34,070 bases of DNA from Bacteroidota bacterium (GTDB lineage Bacteria > Bacteroidota > Ignavibacteria > Kapaibacteriales > UBA2268), in the NCBI GenBank assembly GCA_004322215.1, contig SCSM01000030.1, positions 1 to 34,070 of the forward strand, in the 5' to 3' direction. The translations under genes were made by a program, and so were the position numbers. Of this stretch, positions 16,625 to 24,753 are shown in pieces (the stretch's first letter is position 1; each line of letters opens with the position of its first letter). The notes beneath the pieces were generated by a model. The model saw only the letters and a list, made by a program, of their open reading frames with translations. It was not told the origin of the DNA and searched no databases.

Positions 16625-16663
16625 ATCGCGTAGCGATCAAACCACCACCGCCATAGGCGGTGG
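16625..16663. repeat. Two adjacent hairpins beside the IS200 stump
   Basis: ATCGC-GTA-GCGAT (16625-16637) has the same design as the palindromes at the window start. CCACCGCC-ATA-GGCGGTGG (16645-16663) is an 8-bp stem located 14 bp past the transposase stop. It resembles the subterminal hairpin that IS200/IS605 transposases recognise at an element end. Confidence 0.55.
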
Positions 16664-16676
16664 ATTTCTCAACACT

Positions 16677-16933
16677 CTAAAAGAGTGTAAAATTTTCTCT
16701 GTATTTTTCTTGTTCCCTCTCTTCATCTTCCTGATACTTGACATACTTCCTTATCATTTCCTCGTCTAAACCAATTGTACTAACAAAGTATCCTCTTGAC
16801 CAAAAATGATTACCCCAATATGGCTTTTTCCTTAATTCTGGATTTGTTTGAAACATCCTTATTGCTGTCTTGCCTTTTACGTACCCAATGTATTCTGATA
16901 CTGAAATCTTGGGTGGTATCGATGCTATTGTAA
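16677..16933 (-). pseudogene. tnpA: IS200-type (Y1) transposase TnpA, C-terminal stump
   Basis: The minus strand encodes ASIPPKISVSEYIGYVKGKT, AIRMFQTNPELRKKPYWGNH and FWSRGYFVSTIGLDEEMIRK, then a charged end, stopping at 16677. This is the C-terminal ~85 residues of the ~150-residue IS200/IS605 single-strand transposase, including the helix region around the catalytic tyrosine area. The N-terminal half with the HUH motif is missing. The break coincides with the left end of the IS3 element at 16934, and the missing part is not found on its far side. ACACTC-taaaa-GAGTGT (16672-16688) forms a hairpin over the stop. Confidence 0.85.
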
Positions 16934-17006
16934 TGCTTCAAATGAAAATGGGATTTAGAAAAGTTTAGTTAATTTTAAAAAACAAATATTCTAAAGGAGG
17001 TTTCAA

Positions 17007-17348
17007 ATGAAGCAAAGAAAGCATTTAACGGCTGAGAAAAAAGTAATTATTCTCAGAGAACTATTAGACAACGGAGTACCGACAAGCCAGTTGTCAGAGC
17101 AGTATGGAGTGAACGTTAACGATATTTTGAGATGGAAGAAGCAGTTGTTTGAAGGAGCAACTGTATTATTGGAGAGAAAGAAGCTACGCAAGAACAGTGA
17201 AGCCGAGATACGCAATAAGCTCTTGGAATCAAAGCTTAGACAGAAGGATGAAATAATATCTGCTATAACTCAGGAGAACCTTGAGCTAAAAAAAACATCA
17301 ATGGGGACATATAACAGGAAAGTGGGTAGAGCCGGATATAAGGGATAA
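17007..17348 (+). CDS. IS3-family transposase OrfA (helix-turn-helix)
   Basis: 113 residues. TAEKKVIILRELLDNGVPTS then LSEQYGVNVNDILRWKKQLF is the OrfA helix-turn-helix that binds the element's ends. A leucine-zipper-like helix follows (LLESKLRQKDEIISAITQEN). AGGAGG at 16996-17001 is a strong ribosome-binding site. The family-like sequence stops at LELKK; the last 17 residues are read-through in a wrong frame after a run of eight A's at 17288-17295. Confidence 0.9.
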   Translation: MKQRKHLTAEKKVIILRELLDNGVPTSQLSEQYGVNVNDILRWKKQLFEGATVLLERKKLRKNSEAEIRNKLLESKLRQKDEIISAITQENLELKKTSMGTYNRKVGRAGYKG

Positions 17349-17466
17349 GATTGTTGATACAATAAAGAAAACACATAACTTCACAGAGATAGAACTGAAA
17401 CAGATACTTAAATGGATAAGACTCAAACCGAGCAAATACTATGATTGGGAGAAGAGGTACGAGCAG

Positions 17467-18270
17467 GTGAACAGACACAATGCCACTCAGCCCAAGAAGA
17501 ATTGGCTGTTGGACTGGGAAAAAGAAGCAATCATAGAGTATGCAGGGGATCATATCGGAGAGGGTTATCGCAGGCTGATATATATGATGCTTGACGAAAA
17601 CGTAGTGGCTGTAAGTCCGTCGTCTGTTTACAGGACATTGAAGAAAGCAGGTATGCTGAATCGTTGGAATAAAGTTAAAACATCGGGTAAAGGCAAAGGA
17701 TACAAGCAGCCCTGCACAGTTCATTCCGAGTGGCATATAGACATCAAGTATGTTAACTTCAAGGGAACGTTTTTGTTCTTAATCAGTATTATTGATGGAT
17801 ATTCCAGGTATATTACGCACCATGAGTTAAGAACACATATGCAGGAATTTGACGTGGAATTGACCGTACAAAAAGCGTTGGAGAAGTATCCGGGCATAAA
17901 GCCGGGATTGATAACTGATAATGGCTCTCAGTTTATATCAAAGGACTTTTCTGAGTATATGCGTCAGGTTGGTTTACAACAAATCCGGACATCTATCGCT
18001 TATCCTCAGTCCAATGGTAAGATTGAGCGTTTTCATCGTACTATACATGATGAGTGTTTGCAGAAAAAATCATTGATTAGCTTAGATGACGCTAAACAAC
18101 AAATATTTAAGTATATTGAATATTATAACAAGAAGAGATTGCATAGTTCTTTGAATTACCTTACACCTAAAGATTACCTGCTTGGCAGAGTTGATGAGAG
18201 ATTATCAGTAAGAGAAAGTAAATTAGAAGTTGCTGCTATGAATAGAATACAGGTTAGAATGGTGGTTTAA
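17467..18270 (+). CDS. IS3-family transposase OrfB (DDE integrase core)
   Basis: The catalytic DDE subunit. D is in HIDIKYV, D in ITDNGSQF, and E in SNGKIERFHRT, with the usual YNKKRLHSSLNYLTP ending. The coordinate given is the GTG at 17467, but the frame is open and family-like from 17290 (HQWGHITGKWVEPDIRDKIV...), so the natural product is probably an OrfAB fusion. OrfB lies in the +1 frame relative to OrfA. An ordinary -1 slip at the A8 run would hit TAA at 17312-17314, whereas loss of one A would fuse them. Either slippage at the A-run or a disabling one-base insertion explains this. Confidence 0.9.
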   Translation: MNRHNATQPKKNWLLDWEKEAIIEYAGDHIGEGYRRLIYMMLDENVVAVSPSSVYRTLKKAGMLNRWNKVKTSGKGKGYKQPCTVHSEWHIDIKYVNFKGTFLFLISIIDGYSRYITHHELRTHMQEFDVELTVQKALEKYPGIKPGLITDNGSQFISKDFSEYMRQVGLQQIRTSIAYPQSNGKIERFHRTIHDECLQKKSLISLDDAKQQIFKYIEYYNKKRLHSSLNYLTPKDYLLGRVDERLSVRESKLEVAAMNRIQVRMVV

Positions 18271-18315
18271 ATCAACTTATTTTGTATAGGTAAAATTCCA
18301 TTTTGCGTTGAACCA

Positions 18316-18682
18316 ATACAGTATTTATTTACAAAATAATTTTATTCTTGTGGAATTAAGAAATTTTGGACATGATATTTATTTATTAAAAGGTTGTAAG
18401 AAAATTTCTATAATATTTATTTTAGTAATTATTATTATTTTTTTTGAGACCTTTTTCAGTTTCATGTGTCATTGAATTTAAGAAGTGTACAAAAATTCAT
18501 TTTGTTTTTAAAAAATAATTTTTTAATTTAAAAAAAGCTAATACAAAAGTTCTTAAAATTACCGATAAAAATTATTATAAATTTAATATAGATTTATTTT
18601 TAATTTCATAATAACCAACGGAAAAATATTTTAAAATCAAATATAATTAAATAAATAAAAAATTATTTACTCGGAGGATGCT
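18316..18682. other. AT-rich non-coding stretch with right copy of diverged repeat
   Basis: No open frame of note. It contains the right copy of the repeat (18437-18486: T-run, GAGACC, ATGTGTCATTGAATTTAA). Its final part must hold the promoter for the T9SS/RHS operon. The GGAGG at 18673-18677 is the ribosome-binding site for the GTG start at 18683. Confidence 0.5.
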
Positions 18683-19615
18683 GTGAGAAAATTCTTTATT
18701 GCAAAGAAGAGTCTATTTTGTTTAATTTTATTTTTCCAAATAGCAATTGCTACAAATTCTTATTCATGGGAACTTGATTCAGGAGAAGTATATTTATCAA
18801 TTTTAAGTATTGCTCATTTTAATGACGATTCTGTTAAAGATACATTGATAGGTACTGCGTCAGAAAATAGGGTGTTTGTTCCAAAAGCAATTTTATGGGG
18901 ATTAGACACAACTGCCCATGATACTACTAAACCATATTATATACCCGATTCAGTTGTTGTTTCCAAAACATATTTCAAATTTCCATCATGGATAAATAGA
19001 AGGATTGTTTTAGGTATAGATAAGTTGAATTATGATACATTAAGTGATGTTATACTTTTTGTCTCAAGTAAATTCACTGACTCATTAAACATAAATCATG
19101 ATTCAATAATGGCTGTTTTAATATTAGGCCAACATGGTCTAAATAAATTCGATACAATTAATATTTCTTCAATTGATACAATTCAATTCAGTCCATTTGT
19201 TGCATTACATTTAAAATATGGTGAGGAATTAACCGAAAGTAAAATTAGGAACTTTTCAGGTAGAGAAAGCTATATTCTGAATAAAACAGATGTTAGTGCT
19301 TTCCAAGGTGATAGTATCGGTAATGCACCAACTTTAGTTGAAGAAAATACAAAAATTCCAGTAGTTTCATTATTCCCAAATCCAGCAATTACTTTCACTA
19401 ATTTGAAGATAAGTGATATATCACCCGGTAATTATTTTGTTCAGCTAATTTCAATAGAAGGGCGGTTCATTTCAGAACAAAAAATGAAAGTTGAAAATTC
19501 TAATGAATTAATAAAGACGCTATCACTTGATAATGTGGCTAATGGCTTTTATTATTTGCATATCAAATCTGATAAAGTTGATATTGGCACTTTTCAATTA
19601 ATTGTTTTACATTAA
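18683..19615 (+). CDS. T9SS-sorted secreted protein in operon with the RHS gene
   Basis: 310 residues from GTG 18683, preceded by GGAGG at ideal spacing. A signal peptide (KKSLFCLILFFQIAIATNSY) is followed by a beta-rich region of unknown fold (about 30-220). The type A T9SS sorting domain then contains VSLFPNPAITFTNLKI, FVQLISIEGRFISEQ and NGFYYLHIKSD. Its stop is 14 bp before the RHS start, so the two are probably cotranscribed. A role as a surface partner or delivery factor for the RHS protein is inference from position only. Confidence 0.75.
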   Translation: MRKFFIAKKSLFCLILFFQIAIATNSYSWELDSGEVYLSILSIAHFNDDSVKDTLIGTASENRVFVPKAILWGLDTTAHDTTKPYYIPDSVVVSKTYFKFPSWINRRIVLGIDKLNYDTLSDVILFVSSKFTDSLNINHDSIMAVLILGQHGLNKFDTINISSIDTIQFSPFVALHLKYGEELTESKIRNFSGRESYILNKTDVSAFQGDSIGNAPTLVEENTKIPVVSLFPNPAITFTNLKISDISPGNYFVQLISIEGRFISEQKMKVENSNELIKTLSLDNVANGFYYLHIKSDKVDIGTFQLIVLH

Positions 19616-19629
19616 AATGGAGTAATAAT

Positions 19630-22600
19630 ATGAAACAATTATTAAAAATCACAACTGTAGTAATTTATTATTTAACATTTTTGTTATCACATAGTAGCTC
19701 TTTTGGACAATTTTCATCAGACAATGATGGTTCTATTAGTGTTTCACCGATAAATGGGAATTTATCTTATCAGTATCCAATATCAAATTATTCAATTGAT
19801 GGTTACTCTTTTAATGTCTCTATGAATTATTCTGGTAATGTTGTACATACACACTTTCATAAATATGTCAAAGACACTGCTGATACTAATAAAGATGGCT
19901 GGATAAAATTAACTCGTACTCATCCTGCATGGATACTTGGTGTTAATGGATTTGCTATACAGGTTTTGGGACAGAAATTCAGTTATATTTCATGGTACCC
20001 AGGTAATGGGCGAGGAGAAATACCTGATAAACAAAGATATGAAGGAGATGATAATGTATTATGGTTGATTGATGGTTATGATTATTGCAATAGAATGCAT
20101 GAATTAAAAAATCCTGATGATCAAGATGTAATTCATTTACTAAAATCGGACGGCTCGGTTCTTGAATTACGTAACCCAGTCCAAAGAAAGGATGTATCAA
20201 CAGATAATGATCCAACCTTATATTCAGGACATTATTATGAAAATGAAATAAATTCAAATGGTTTTGCGATTGTGAAATTTGATTCAACTTATTGGCCATC
20301 TTATATTAAGAAATTTGCTGATGGCAAATCGGATAGGAATTCATATATACCAAGAGTAATAAAATATTACCCGGGTGATGGTTTGGAATATGTATTTAGA
20401 GAAACTGTGGCACCATACGGTACACGTGAATTTTATCCGTACAGACAAATTATTTATTATCCGATAGATTCAAATGGTATTACAAGGTTACCGGATACAA
20501 TTGATGTCTATGTACCAGGAAGTGCATTGCCAACTATCTTTTATTTAGAAGATATTAATAGTTCAATGGGTAGATTGACATCATTTCTAAGAGCATATCA
20601 TTATGCTAAAGAAGACACAGTGGATGTATCAAGAGGGAGGGCACCAATTATCGAATTCGCAGACCATATAATTAATTATGGGAAAGATGTTTTAACAATA
20701 CAGTCTTTAGGAAGAACATTGAAATTTAATTTGGCTAGAAAAATGTTGAATTATAATGTAGGTATTAGTTGTGGAGATGGTTGTGATGAATATAGTGAAT
20801 ATTTCGATTATGGTTTTGGAAGCGAAGACAACGATAATCTTACATATGAGAGATTATACGGAGATATTTTTAAACTTATTAATAATCCTATAAAGGAATA
20901 TGAAACTTCTTATTGGGATTATTTCAGGTTCGGTGAAATTTCTTTGATAAAAGAAATCATAGACCCTGAAAATCGGAAAACAGAATTTAAATATGGATGT
21001 AAAATGACACATGATTCTGCTTTTGTACTTCCGTATGGTTATTCTCCATGTTATTTTAAATTGCAAGAATTTAGATTAGATTCTATTATTGGACCAACTC
21101 AATATTATTCAATTGAATATCATTCCGGAAACGGTTTGGTTGTTCAGGATGAGATAATAAATTCTGATAATAATTTAGATTATGATTTAATTTCAAGTGT
21201 TAGTCAAATTAAGAAATATGATTACAAGAATTATCAAAAAGGGAATTTGTTAGAAACAATAACGTATGATTTTAATGATAATACAAGTGGTTCTGATACA
21301 ATTTATAAAAGAATAACTTCAGTTGAAATTCTTGATAATTCAGATGATCCAGATGGATTAATGCCACAAAACAATGTTTATGATGGAGTTGATATTACTT
21401 ACTATTTAAAACAATATAAGATTGATCCTTTAAAACCAAATGAAACGCAGTCTTATTACAGTCCTCAACTTCAAATGTTATATCCTGCTAAAATTACACA
21501 ATCAACGTATAATAATAGCTCTGAAACAATTGTCGAAATGGATTCGATTGGATCGAGATTTTATTTTATGCCAATAAGAAAAGAACAAAAGGCAAACGTT
21601 GGAGATGGTTGGGTAACAACATCATATGAAGAATATTTTTATAGGGATTCAATAATAAGATTATTTAATGATAATTCAGAGTTACAAAATGCATTTGGAA
21701 GTGGAATTGTAGAAACAAAAATTAATATATTGAGACCTGATAATAAAGTAGACACATTATATAAAATCATTAATTCATATTTAAATCTTGGTCATCAAGA
21801 AAGATCAATCTCAAGAACTGATTCAATATGGAATAGATATGAAAGCAAAGTAAAAACAGATTCATTTAGAAACCTGGGTATTGATACAACTGTAATCCTA
21901 TATAATACAGTTCAATTCCATGGTAATTTGGATTTGCCACCTATATGGTCATTACCATTAACAATGAAAATTATGGATGGGGAAGATAAATTATTAATAG
22001 GTAAAGTAAATACATACGATACTAATTTTACTTCATCAGGCACACCTTATAGAAGGAGAGGAAGTTTGATAAACGATTCATTAATCGGTAAATATAATAA
22101 TGAAAAATTGCCAATAAATTACTATAATTATACAGGAGGATGGTATCAAAATTTCTTATCAACAATAACAAATGTTATTGGTTCTAAAGTAAGGTTATAT
22201 TATGATTATCATAAAACACCTGCATCTAATTATTTCTATCCAAAAGGGGTAAAACTGATGAATGATAACTCAACATCCCTTAAAAAATTATACATCGAAC
22301 ACAAAGAAATTGAATCACCGATTGCTACTGAATTATATGTTAGAAAATATCACCCTGAAGGATATATTTATTTTGATACATTGACAACATTTTATGAGAA
22401 AACCTATTATGGCTTAAATGGTAGGATTATTGAACCTAATGGTTGGTTATATTCAAGTATTTACGATTATAATGGTAGGGCTAAAAAAATATGGCATCCT
22501 TTTGATTATCCACCAGAAGATAATTGTACTGATAATGACCCATTCGAACCAGGTGGTAGACAAATTAGGATTTATAGTATAGAATCAACAAAAAATGTAA

Positions 22601-23115
22601 CTACAGATACAATTTTTAAATATGACACATCATCAGTGAGATGGGAGATGAGCACCATTCCATATCAGAGTGTATTAGGAGAGCAATATTCCTCAATATC
22701 TCCATATTATAGTGGTTATGGTTCTGAACCGACAAGAGTTGTAAGTAAAGCTGCCATTCCTGTATCATGGGGTTCTGGAACTGAATCAGTATTAATTCCC
22801 GATACAAGTATTGTTTTCCATAAAGACTACGTAACTGTATTTAGGTATATCAAAGATGCAGATGATGCAATTCATAATTGTAATAATTTAGATAGCGCCT
22901 ATTTGAGAATTCAATATATACCTCAAGAAACTGATCAATATCTAATATTAAGAGTTCTTACTAATAAGTTTGGTTTAGAGAAAAGATATGTTTTAGATGC
23001 ACCGCTGATTAAATTGCTTGATAATGTTCCTACCAATCCTCCTACTGAGGGTAATGGATTACCGGAATTGAAAATAGATTCGCACATATATACGATTAGA
23101 CATAGATTATTTTAA
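19630..23115 (+). CDS. RHS/YD-repeat toxin protein, N-terminal half, interrupted by transposon
   Basis: 1,161 residues with a signal peptide (MKQLLKITTVVIYYLTFLLS) and an RHS-type N-terminal region (SVSPINGNLSYQYPISNYSI DGYS, written here as two pieces; MNYSGNVV) followed by long beta-strand-rich sequence of the RHS cocoon type. The native sequence ends at PELKID (23080). The last 11 residues (SHIYTIRHRLF) and the stop come from the left inverted repeat of the transposon at 23081. Joining base 23080 to 27906 continues in frame into the second half (KIDLMPIIDSIHTMNNG) for a total of 2,441 residues. RHS proteins encapsulate and release a C-terminal toxin. The ribosome-binding site GGAG precedes the ATG. 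Confidence 0.85.
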   Translation: MKQLLKITTVVIYYLTFLLSHSSSFGQFSSDNDGSISVSPINGNLSYQYPISNYSIDGYSFNVSMNYSGNVVHTHFHKYVKDTADTNKDGWIKLTRTHPAWILGVNGFAIQVLGQKFSYISWYPGNGRGEIPDKQRYEGDDNVLWLIDGYDYCNRMHELKNPDDQDVIHLLKSDGSVLELRNPVQRKDVSTDNDPTLYSGHYYENEINSNGFAIVKFDSTYWPSYIKKFADGKSDRNSYIPRVIKYYPGDGLEYVFRETVAPYGTREFYPYRQIIYYPIDSNGITRLPDTIDVYVPGSALPTIFYLEDINSSMGRLTSFLRAYHYAKEDTVDVSRGRAPIIEFADHIINYGKDVLTIQSLGRTLKFNLARKMLNYNVGISCGDGCDEYSEYFDYGFGSEDNDNLTYERLYGDIFKLINNPIKEYETSYWDYFRFGEISLIKEIIDPENRKTEFKYGCKMTHDSAFVLPYGYSPCYFKLQEFRLDSIIGPTQYYSIEYHSGNGLVVQDEIINSDNNLDYDLISSVSQIKKYDYKNYQKGNLLETITYDFNDNTSGSDTIYKRITSVEILDNSDDPDGLMPQNNVYDGVDITYYLKQYKIDPLKPNETQSYYSPQLQMLYPAKITQSTYNNSSETIVEMDSIGSRFYFMPIRKEQKANVGDGWVTTSYEEYFYRDSIIRLFNDNSELQNAFGSGIVETKINILRPDNKVDTLYKIINSYLNLGHQERSISRTDSIWNRYESKVKTDSFRNLGIDTTVILYNTVQFHGNLDLPPIWSLPLTMKIMDGEDKLLIGKVNTYDTNFTSSGTPYRRRGSLINDSLIGKYNNEKLPINYYNYTGGWYQNFLSTITNVIGSKVRLYYDYHKTPASNYFYPKGVKLMNDNSTSLKKLYIEHKEIESPIATELYVRKYHPEGYIYFDTLTTFYEKTYYGLNGRIIEPNGWLYSSIYDYNGRAKKIWHPFDYPPEDNCTDNDPFEPGGRQIRIYSIESTKNVTTDTIFKYDTSSVRWEMSTIPYQSVLGEQYSSISPYYSGYGSEPTRVVSKAAIPVSWGSGTESVLIPDTSIVFHKDYVTVFRYIKDADDAIHNCNNLDSAYLRIQYIPQETDQYLILRVLTNKFGLEKRYVLDAPLIKLLDNVPTNPPTEGNGLPELKIDSHIYTIRHRLF
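23073..23080 (+). repeat. 8-bp target-site duplication, left copy
   Basis: AATAGATT immediately left of the transposon. The identical sequence is at 27898-27905 immediately right of it. Eight base pairs is the duplication length known for the IS1595 family. Confidence 0.9.
23081..23104 (+). repeat. Left terminal inverted repeat of the IS1595 element
   Basis: CGCACATATATACGATTAG then ACATA. It matches the complement of 27874-27897 with one mismatch. It supplies the foreign codons and, just beyond, the stop codon of the truncated RHS N-terminal half. Confidence 0.92.
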
Positions 23116-23150
23116 AACTTCATTTATACTTATATAGTATTTTATAATCA

Positions 23151-23166
23151 TGCCAAATTGTCATTT
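23151..23166 (-). promoter_or_regulatory. Subterminal motif, left copy (possible promoter or transposase site)
   Basis: The complement reads AAATGACAATTTGGCA, nearly identical to TAATGACAATTTGACA at 27772-27787 near the other end. Both point outward. Related AATTTGACATAA copies precede cargo genes at 26183 and 26980. The motif contains a -35-like TTGACA/TTGGCA. The function is inferred only. Confidence 0.45.
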
Positions 23167-23249
23167 AATTTATTAGAAAAATAATAAATTACATTGATTG
23201 TCGTTTATAAAAATAAATATAAATATTGACTTTTACAAAAAGGTAGTAT

Positions 23250-23642
23250 ATGAAAAGGGATAAAGAACTAATTAGAGAAATTTTATTATTCACAGAAAGT
23301 CAAAAACCACTTTTTTCTCTTAGTTTCAACAATAAATATGATAGTGATTGCTCATATTTTCCGGGATATAAAAATGGAGATGTATCTCAGCATTACAAAT
23401 TATTAATTGATGATGAATATTTAAATGGAAAATATTTAGAGAATGAGGGGGGAATTATTTGTTCAATTATAGCTATTGAAATAAAAATGAAAGGATATAA
23501 TTTATTAGATTCAATCAGAGATACTGGTATTTGGTCAGAAGTTAAAAACGGTTTGGGTATAGCTGGTGAATCATGGAATCTGGAATTAATTGCTAAACTT
23601 GGAACAAAAATAATCGCAAATAAAATTGGCTTATTAAAATAA
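23250..23642 (+). CDS. Transposon cargo: DUF2513 protein
   Basis: 130 residues. MKRDKELIREILLFTESQKP, GYKNGDVSQHYKLLIDDEYL and LLDSIRDTGIWSEVKN follow the DUF2513 pattern (MKRD.DLIR.IL; GY....V.YH..LL....L; FLD.IR...IW..VK), a small winged-helix-like family common on phages and islands. The family's function is unknown; a DNA-binding role is a guess from the fold. It is the first gene inside the left end of the element. Confidence 0.75.
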   Translation: MKRDKELIREILLFTESQKPLFSLSFNNKYDSDCSYFPGYKNGDVSQHYKLLIDDEYLNGKYLENEGGIICSIIAIEIKMKGYNLLDSIRDTGIWSEVKNGLGIAGESWNLELIAKLGTKIIANKIGLLK

Positions 23643-23653
23643 TCGGAATCCTT

Positions 23654-23941
23654 ATGGAGAAAAATGAAACTCATAATTGGAGAGAAATAGCAAGTAGAAT
23701 TATAACTGAATTGAGTTTAGCACTTATTGTTACCTTTACTATTACTGAACCTTATTTTGAAGATGTACCAAACAATAAAGATAATTACTATAAGGTTGTT
23801 ACAATTCCATTAAAGGGAGAGCATAATGAATCTGGTAATACTTCTTATGAAAAATTAGAAAAATCAACAGATGAATTGAGTACCCCAATGATGAATATTT
23901 CTAATAAATCTCAGAATAAAATAGTATTTAAAGCATATTGA
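23654..23941 (+). CDS. Transposon cargo: small putative membrane protein
   Basis: 95 residues. One hydrophobic segment (ELSLALIVTFTIT, about residues 19-31) is followed by a polar Asn/Lys/Ser-rich tail. No family was recognised. It starts 11 bp after the DUF2513 gene, suggesting cotranscription. Confidence 0.5.
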   Translation: MEKNETHNWREIASRIITELSLALIVTFTITEPYFEDVPNNKDNYYKVVTIPLKGEHNESGNTSYEKLEKSTDELSTPMMNISNKSQNKIVFKAY

Positions 23942-23945
23942 TATC

Positions 23946-24162
23946 TTATTCTTTTGTGAATGGAGTAATTGTATAAGTATATCCATATCGCCATCCTGCA
24001 CCGCCAGTACCTCCTCTATAATCATTTTTCATTGAGTGCATTAATTGTTCCCAAGCACGAGCCTGTAATTCTGTTGTGAATGTTTTTTGTTCCCAGTCAG
24101 TAGGGATTACCATGTTCCTGTTTTCGTCTAACTGGGTCATCAGTTAATCCAACATATTTCAT
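23946..24162 (-). pseudogene. Transposon cargo: mini GIY-YIG protein, frameshifted
   Basis: From ATG 24162, with AGGAGT just upstream, the frame reads MKYVGLTDDPVRRKQEHGNP and then stops. One base out of register it continues TDWEQKTFTTELQARAWEQL and DYRGGTGGAGWRYGYTYTIT to the stop at 23946. Together they make a ~72-residue protein with the YVG...R...HG...E order of the GIY-YIG nuclease superfamily. One extra base in the CCC near 24104 explains the break. The YVGLTDDP..R..EHGNP core is strongly family-like. It is inactive unless recoded or a sequencing error. Confidence 0.75.
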
Positions 24163-24270
24163 ATTTACTCCTAATATTAAAATCAAACATTGATAATCAA
24201 AATTATATTTATAAATAATTATTTCCAATTTGTAATACTATTTATTTTTCAGTAATTTAATAGTCTTTAT

Positions 24271-24295
24271 TAGCACTCTTAATAACAGAGTGCTA
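24271..24295. promoter_or_regulatory. 8-bp hairpin in divergent intergenic region
   Basis: TAGCACTC and GAGTGCTA pair around a nine-base loop. It lies between the minus-strand mini GIY-YIG gene and the plus-strand gene at 24490, upstream of both, so an operator or attenuator is more likely than a terminator. The rest of 24163-24489 is AT-rich without a gene. Confidence 0.35.
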
Positions 24296-24489
24296 TTTAT
24301 ATATAATTATTAAATAAGAAATTTTGCATTTTTTTTTCACGAGCTATAGTTAACAATATAATAATCATTTATTAGTCTTAATTATAAAATATGGTATAAA
24401 AATTGTATAAAAATTTTTTTTTATTATTATTGTTTTTATTATTTTTTTTATTTTTATATTTGTTGTCTAATTTTAAAAATATATTTATT

Positions 24490-24753
24490 ATGAATATGAG
24501 AATTATCAATAATGCCACCTTGAAAGAATCATATAAAAATTATCTTTTAGGTATAGGTTCTATAATAAATTTAGTAGGAAATTTACCAGAAAATTTTATC
24601 AAATTTACTATAAAAAAGGTTGATGCAGAAGTTGCACGACCTAATGATATAATAATTGGTAAATCTTTATGGCTCGCTCCTATAGATATAACTAAGTATT
24701 ATAAAAATGAAGAAAAGACCAAAGAAGAAAAAGAAGTTACAATCGAATCATAA
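24490..24753 (+). CDS. Transposon cargo: hypothetical protein
   Basis: 87 residues from ATG 24490 (MNMRIINNATLKESYKNYLL). Then GIGSIINLVGNLPENFIKFT and VDAEVARPNDIIIGKSLW. No named domain was recognised. An upstream TTG at 24403 would add 29 residues encoded by a T-rich tract (FFLLLLFLLFFLFLYLL), which looks artefactual. The last 47 bp overlap the next gene. Confidence 0.55.
   Translation: MNMRIINNATLKESYKNYLLGIGSIINLVGNLPENFIKFTIKKVDAEVARPNDIIIGKSLWLAPIDITKYYKNEEKTKEEKEVTIES

Larger units (their letters stand above)
16934..18315 (+). mobile_element. IS3-family insertion sequence, about 1.38 kb
   Basis: The boundaries come from imperfect terminal inverted repeats starting TG and ending CA. 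The left end is TGCTTCAAATGAAAATGGGA. The right end on the complement is TGGTTCAACGCAAAATGGAA. About 18 of the first 24 bases match. The two genes inside, orfA and orfB, are typical of IS3 elements. No matching 3-4 base target duplication is visible (TAA before, ATA after), suggesting that a rearrangement or deletion followed insertion. Confidence 0.8.

Noticed and set aside
17263-17736. 157-aa minus-strand open frame
   Set aside because: It is antisense to the IS3 transposase genes and has no family features.
19979-20299. 106-aa minus-strand open frame rich in His/Asn
   Set aside because: Antisense shadow of the RHS gene.
24403-24489. Signal-peptide-like N-terminal extension of the hypothetical at 24490
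   Set aside because: Encoded by a T-rich tract from a TTG with no ribosome-binding site; the Phe/Leu run is what poly-T gives in any frame.
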